In this document: in pieces, positions 60,497 to 64,000 of the stretch | Numbering within the stretch: position 1 is the stretch's first letter | Layout: the number at the start of each line of letters is the position of its first letter | Origin: Enterobacter kobei | GTDB lineage: Bacteria > Pseudomonadota > Gammaproteobacteria > Enterobacterales > Enterobacteriaceae | Reading direction: 5' to 3' | Length of the DNA stretch: 64,000 nucleotides | Assembly: GCF_018323985.1 (NCBI RefSeq) | Contig: NZ_AP024590.1 | Coordinates: 248,001 to 312,000, forward strand | Program-made: the position numbers and the translations under genes | Notes under the pieces: model-generated | Database searches by the model: none | What the model was told of the DNA's origin: nothing | The model's input: only the letters and a program-made list of their open reading frames with translations

Positions 60497-61233
60497 GCAA
60501 CTGGCCCTATCCCCACATTGTCGCGCATCGCGGCGGCGGCAAGCTGGCCCCGGAAAACACGCTGGCCGCCATTGATACCGGCGCTCGCTTTGGCCACACC
60601 ATGATTGAATTTGACGTGAAATTGTCGCAGGACGGGCAGATCTTCCTGCTGCACGACGATAACCTTGAACGTACCAGCAACGGCTGGGGTGTGGCAGGCA
60701 GACTGCCGTGGAGCGATCTGTTACAGGTGGATGCGGGAAGCTGGTTTAGCCGCGATTTTAAAGGCGAACCTTTACCATTGCTGTCGCAGGTGGCGCAGCG
60801 CTGCCGCGAGCACGGCATGATGGCGAACATTGAGATCAAACCGACCACCGGCACCGGCCCGTTAACCGGCGAAACGGTGGCGCGGGCAGCACGTGAACTG
60901 TGGGCAGAGATGACGCCGCCGCTGTTATCATCATTTGATATTGATGCGCTGGCCGCCGCGCAACAGGCCGCCCCTGAGTTACCGCGTGGGCTGCTGCTGG
61001 ATGAGTGGCGGGATGACTGGCGCGCGCTGACGACACAGCTTGGCTGCGTCTCCATCCATCTCAATCACCGCCTGCTGGATGAAGCCCGCATTGCCGCGCT
61101 GAAGGACGCCGGGCTGCGTATCCTGGTTTATACCGTCAATAAACCCGAGCGCGCCGCTGAACTGCTGCGCGCCGGGGTGGATGCTATCTGTACTGACCGC
61201 ATCGACATCATCGGCCCGAACTTTCAGCCTTAA
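60493..61233 (+). CDS. ugpQ: Glycerophosphodiester phosphodiesterase UgpQ
   Basis: A cytoplasmic GDPD-family enzyme that cuts glycerophosphodiesters brought in by the ugp system to glycerol-3-phosphate and alcohol. The 246-residue protein has HRGGGKLAPENT (catalytic His11, Arg12), EFDVKLSQDGQ and LLHDDNLERTSNG, and MANIEIKPTTG motifs. The stop codon region overlaps the convergent yhhA end by 4 bases. Confidence 0.94.
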   Translation: MSNWPYPHIVAHRGGGKLAPENTLAAIDTGARFGHTMIEFDVKLSQDGQIFLLHDDNLERTSNGWGVAGRLPWSDLLQVDAGSWFSRDFKGEPLPLLSQVAQRCREHGMMANIEIKPTTGTGPLTGETVARAARELWAEMTPPLLSSFDIDALAAAQQAAPELPRGLLLDEWRDDWRALTTQLGCVSIHLNHRLLDEARIAALKDAGLRILVYTVNKPERAAELLRAGVDAICTDRIDIIGPNFQP

Positions 61234-61673
61234 GGGCTGATAGTTTTCAGCGGCAAATTCGCCTGTGGCGTACTGCCGCTGTTCTGATTCAGCATGCTGC
61301 CGTTAGTCTGTTGCGGCAGCATATGCTGCTGTTGCGAGTTCAGCGAGGTATCGCTGTTATTCAGCATTCCGCCATTATTGTTCGGCAGCGGCTGCTGGCG
61401 CGGCAGGTTAAGCTCGCCCGGCTGGGATTCCATCACCCGCTGGGAATTATTGTTGATCTGCGATTCCAGATGCTGCTGCTGAATACGGGTCTGCGTCTGT
61501 AACTGCTGATTCAGCATGCCTTTTTGCTGTGACTGCTGATTAAGCATCTGCGTCTGCATTCTCTGCTGGGACGGGATCTGATAGTCCGGCAGATTTGGGT
61601 TATTCATCGTATTGAGTGGCTGTGCGATTGCGCCAAACGGCAATAACGCCGCCAGAATCAGGTAGGGTTTCAT
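61230..61673 (-). CDS. yhhA: DUF2756 secreted Gln/Asn-rich protein YhhA
   Basis: A 147-residue exported protein of unknown function, same family as E. coli YhhA. A short Sec signal (about 1-17) precedes a Gln/Asn-rich mature part with repeats of MLNQQ and LNQQ, and conserved NNPNLPDYQIPSQQRMQTQM (written as NNPNLPDYQIPSQQ). Three ATG codons stand in a row at 61679, 61676 and 61673; AGGAG spacing favours 61673. The C-terminus LPLKTISP matches the E. coli tail. Confidence 0.88.
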   Translation of the reverse strand: MKPYLILAALLPFGAIAQPLNTMNNPNLPDYQIPSQQRMQTQMLNQQSQQKGMLNQQLQTQTRIQQQHLESQINNNSQRVMESQPGELNLPRQQPLPNNNGGMLNNSDTSLNSQQQHMLPQQTNGSMLNQNSGSTPQANLPLKTISP

Positions 61674-61794
61674 CATCATCTCCTCTCATGGGGAATAGCT
61701 TAAGTTTACTTGGTCTCCAGCAAAACGATGATTTTTTAAGAGTAGTGAACCAGGCTTAAGCGGGGCCTGTTGCTCATATCTCTGGAGAACCGCG

Positions 61795-63543
61795 ATGATG
61801 AAACAGAATGTTGTGCGTTGGGTGGCCGTCGCCGCTCTGATGGCTGGGGGATGTTTTGGCGTGGCCGCTGCACCGCCGCCGCCACCGCCGCCGGTCTCAT
61901 ACGGCGTGGAGGCAGATGTCTTCCATCCCGTGCAGGCCAAAGAAGGCATGGTGGCGTCAGTGGATGCGACAGCGACCCGCGTCGGTGTTGACATCCTGAA
62001 GCAGGGCGGAAACGCCGTGGATGCCGCCGTGGCGGTTGGCTATGCGCTGGCGGTCACGCATCCACAGGCGGGCAATCTCGGCGGCGGTGGATTTATGCTG
62101 CTGCGCACCAAAGACGGACAGACCACCGCCATCGACTTCCGCGAAATGGCACCGGCCCAGGCCTCCCGCGATATGTTTTTAGACGATCAGGGCAATCCCG
62201 ACAGTAAAAAATCCCTCACCTCACATTTAGCGACCGGCACACCGGGCACGGTGGCGGGCTTCTCGCTGGCGCTGGAAAAATACGGCACGCTACCGCTGAA
62301 CAAAGTGGTGCAGCCAGCCATCAAACTTGCCAGGCAGGGCTTTACCGTTAACGACGCGCTGGCAGACGATCTGAAAACGTATGGCAGCGAAGTGTTGCCC
62401 AACTATGAAAACAGTAAAGCGATCTTCTGGAAAAACGGCGAGCCGCTGAAAAAAGGCGACAAACTGGTGCAGACCAATCTGGCTAAAAGCCTGGAGATGA
62501 TCGCGGAGAAAGGCCCGGAAGCCTTCTACAAAGGCGCCATTGCCGATCAGATCGCCCAGGAGATGAGCAAAAATGGCGGCCTGATCACCAAAGACGATCT
62601 GGCCGCCTACAAAGCCGTCGAGCGCACGCCCATCAGCGGCGAGTATCGTGGTTATGAGGTCTTCTCCATGCCACCACCGTCGTCGGGCGGGATCCATATC
62701 GTGCAGATCCTGAATATCCTCGAAAACTTCGATCTGGCGAAATACGGCTTTGGCAGCGCCGATGCCATGCAGGTGATGGCAGAAGCAGAAAAGTATGCCT
62801 ATGCCGACCGCTCGGAATATTTAGGCGATCCGGATTTTGTGAAAGTGCCGTGGCAGGCGCTGACCAGTAAAGAGTATGCCAAATCAATCGCGCAGCAGAT
62901 CGACGTGACAAAGGCGAAGCCATCAAGCCAGATCCGTCCCGGTAAGCTGACGCCTTACGAGAGCAACCAGACCACGCATTTCTCGGTGGTGGATAAAGAC
63001 GGAAATGCGGTGTCGGTCACTTACACGCTTAACACCACATTCGGGACAGGCATTGTGGCGGGGAATACCGGTATTCTGCTGAATAACGAAATGGATGATT
63101 TCTCCGCCAAGCCGGGCGTACCGAACGTTTACGGGCTGGTGGGCGGCGATGCGAACGCCGTGGGGCCAGGCAAACGTCCACTGTCGTCGATGTCGCCCAC
63201 GATCGTGGTAAAAGACGGTAAAACCTGGCTGGTCACCGGCAGCCCGGGCGGGAGCCGTATTATCACGACCGTGCTGCAAATGGTGGTCAACAGCATTGAT
63301 TTCGGAATGAACGTCGCCGAAGCCACCAATGCGCCGCGCTTCCATCATCAGTGGTTGCCGGACGAGCTGCGCGTGGAGAAGGGCTTCAGCCCGGATACGC
63401 TGAAACTGCTGGAGCAAAAAGGGCAGAAAGTCGCTGTGAAAGAGGCAATGGGCAGCACGCAGAGCATTATGATCGCCCCTGACGGCACGCTGTACGGCGC
63501 GTCGGATCCGCGGTCGGTGGATGATTTGACGGCGGGGTATTAG
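61795..63543 (+). CDS. ggt: Gamma-glutamyltransferase Ggt
   Basis: Periplasmic enzyme that hydrolyses or transfers the gamma-glutamyl group of glutathione. It is made as a precursor that cuts itself before the nucleophile Thr (about Thr393) in ESNQTTHFSVVD to give large and small subunits. Length of 582 residues is normal. Other markers are NLGGGGFMLLR, the substrate loop MPPPSSGGIH, and the small-subunit GSPGGSRI. The signal peptide is followed by seven prolines (residues 27-33) before VSYGVEADVFHPV, more than in the E. coli protein as I recall it. Second Met at 61798 is an alternative start. Confidence 0.96.
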   Translation: MMKQNVVRWVAVAALMAGGCFGVAAAPPPPPPPVSYGVEADVFHPVQAKEGMVASVDATATRVGVDILKQGGNAVDAAVAVGYALAVTHPQAGNLGGGGFMLLRTKDGQTTAIDFREMAPAQASRDMFLDDQGNPDSKKSLTSHLATGTPGTVAGFSLALEKYGTLPLNKVVQPAIKLARQGFTVNDALADDLKTYGSEVLPNYENSKAIFWKNGEPLKKGDKLVQTNLAKSLEMIAEKGPEAFYKGAIADQIAQEMSKNGGLITKDDLAAYKAVERTPISGEYRGYEVFSMPPPSSGGIHIVQILNILENFDLAKYGFGSADAMQVMAEAEKYAYADRSEYLGDPDFVKVPWQALTSKEYAKSIAQQIDVTKAKPSSQIRPGKLTPYESNQTTHFSVVDKDGNAVSVTYTLNTTFGTGIVAGNTGILLNNEMDDFSAKPGVPNVYGLVGGDANAVGPGKRPLSSMSPTIVVKDGKTWLVTGSPGGSRIITTVLQMVVNSIDFGMNVAEATNAPRFHHQWLPDELRVEKGFSPDTLKLLEQKGQKVAVKEAMGSTQSIMIAPDGTLYGASDPRSVDDLTAGY

Positions 63544-63550
63544 CTTTTAT

Positions 63551-63574
63551 CCTCCTCTCCTGCGGGAGAGGAGG
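63551..63574. terminator. Hairpin between ggt and yhhY
   Basis: CCTCCTCTCC-TGCG-GGAGAGGAGG, a perfect 10-bp stem between convergent genes. It resembles the CCCTCTCC/GGAGAGGG hairpin after the TRAP operon. No U-tract follows on either side. Confidence 0.5.
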
Positions 63575-63583
63575 AAGGTTGCA

Positions 63584-64000
63584 CTATTTCAGCCGCGCCA
63601 TAAACAGCGCATCGACATAGTCGCCATTGCGCAGCGCGTAATGCCTGCCGGTGCCTTCAGTTTCAAAGCCATATTTACGGTACAGCGCCAGCGCGGGGGC
63701 ATTATCGGTAAACACCGTCAGTTCCGTGCGCGTAATGCGCAACCAGTTGTCGCACAGGTTCACCATCTCACGCACTAACGCGCTGCCGACGCCGCGATTA
63801 CGGAAAGCGGGCGATACGCTGATGCCGAAAGTGGCGACATGGCTGCGGCGCGGGTTCTGTTCGACGCTCAATACCAGATGGCCGGTCACTGTGCCGTCAA
63901 TACAGGCTACCAGGTGGCGGCGGCCCGGCTGCGGTTTTAGTCGCTCCTGCCACATTTCCATTGAGGGATGCGGAATTTGTAGCGTGTCGTGATACACCTC
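63584..64000 (-). CDS. yhhY: GNAT N-acetyltransferase YhhY (5' end outside window)
   Basis: The C-terminal 139 residues of a GNAT acetyltransferase like E. coli YhhY, which acetylates amino acids such as methionine/phenylalanine analogues. Seen: LQIPHPSMEMWQERL, RNRGVGSALVREMVNLCDNW as the acetyl-CoA loop, and FTDNAPALALYRKYGFETEG. The frame is open to the edge at 64000, where EVYHDTLQ aligns with the internal EVYCNTLQ of the E. coli protein. The true start, about 25 residues further, lies outside; the Met sometimes read near 63997 is an internal GTG. Confidence 0.9.
   Translation of the reverse strand, partial: EVYHDTLQIPHPSMEMWQERLKPQPGRRHLVACIDGTVTGHLVLSVEQNPRRSHVATFGISVSPAFRNRGVGSALVREMVNLCDNWLRITRTELTVFTDNAPALALYRKYGFETEGTGRHYALRNGDYVDALFMARLK

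Noticed and set aside
1..64000. CRISPR arrays, tRNA or rRNA genes, insertion sequences
   Set aside because: No regularly spaced short repeats, no cloverleaf with a tRNA 3' end, no rRNA-like sequence and no transposase motif were found.

Overview
The window is chromosomal DNA of an enteric gammaproteobacterium close to Enterobacter, Citrobacter or Kosakonia. The evidence is gene order and near-identity to E. coli proteins over long stretches: acpT-yhhT-yhhS-dcrB-yhhQ-tusA, zntA-yhhN-yhhL-rsmD-ftsYEX-rpoH, livJ-panM-livKHMGF, ugpBAECQ-yhhA-ggt-yhhY. The exact genus cannot be fixed from the sequence alone.

Bases 1-14.5 kb (+ strand) are the distal part of a type VI secretion (T6SS) locus. An AT-rich tandem array of SUMF1-fold lipoprotein genes, two of them broken by an out-of-frame recombination, is followed by a PAAR spike-tip gene, an unknown membrane protein, then tssM-tssA-tssF-tssG-tssJ-tssE and a VasL/TagA-like gene. 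Base composition jumps inside tssM near 4.85 kb, suggesting that the array, PAAR gene and tssM 5' end form an exchangeable module.

Bases 14.6-31.1 kb (- strand) hold an SDR oxidoreductase, the phosphopantetheinyl transferase acpT and a complete aryl polyene (APE) pigment cluster of 18 tightly overlapping genes (apeA to apeR order). These supply carrier proteins, starter activation, a type II ketosynthase/chain-length-factor system, ketoreductase, dehydratases, methyltransferase, acyl and glycosyl transfer, and export (LolA-like carrier, MMPL pump, lipoproteins). A palindrome lies just upstream of the first gene.

Bases 31.4-42.5 kb are core genes of transport and tRNA modification: yhhT, yhhS, dcrB, the queuosine-precursor transporter yhhQ, tusA, the Zn/Cd/Pb ATPase zntA with a perfect ZntR-type operator, yhhN, yhhL and rsmD. 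A three-gene TRAP transporter with a well-placed CRP site is inserted between tusA and zntA. Bases 42.7-47.0 kb carry the ftsY-ftsE-ftsX cell division and membrane targeting operon and the heat-shock sigma factor rpoH, with a recognisable sigma-E promoter and DnaA boxes.

Bases 47.1-56.1 kb hold a PuuE-like GABA aminotransferase, the branched-chain amino acid ABC system (livJ, livK, livHMGF), an inserted ParD/RelE-like toxin-antitoxin pair and panM. Upstream of livK a two-hairpin element ends in a strong terminator and could be a small RNA or attenuator. Bases 56.2-64 kb hold the Pho-regulated glycerol-3-phosphate uptake operon ugpBAECQ, yhhA, gamma-glutamyltransferase ggt, and the truncated end of yhhY. 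No tRNA, rRNA, CRISPR or insertion sequence was recognised.
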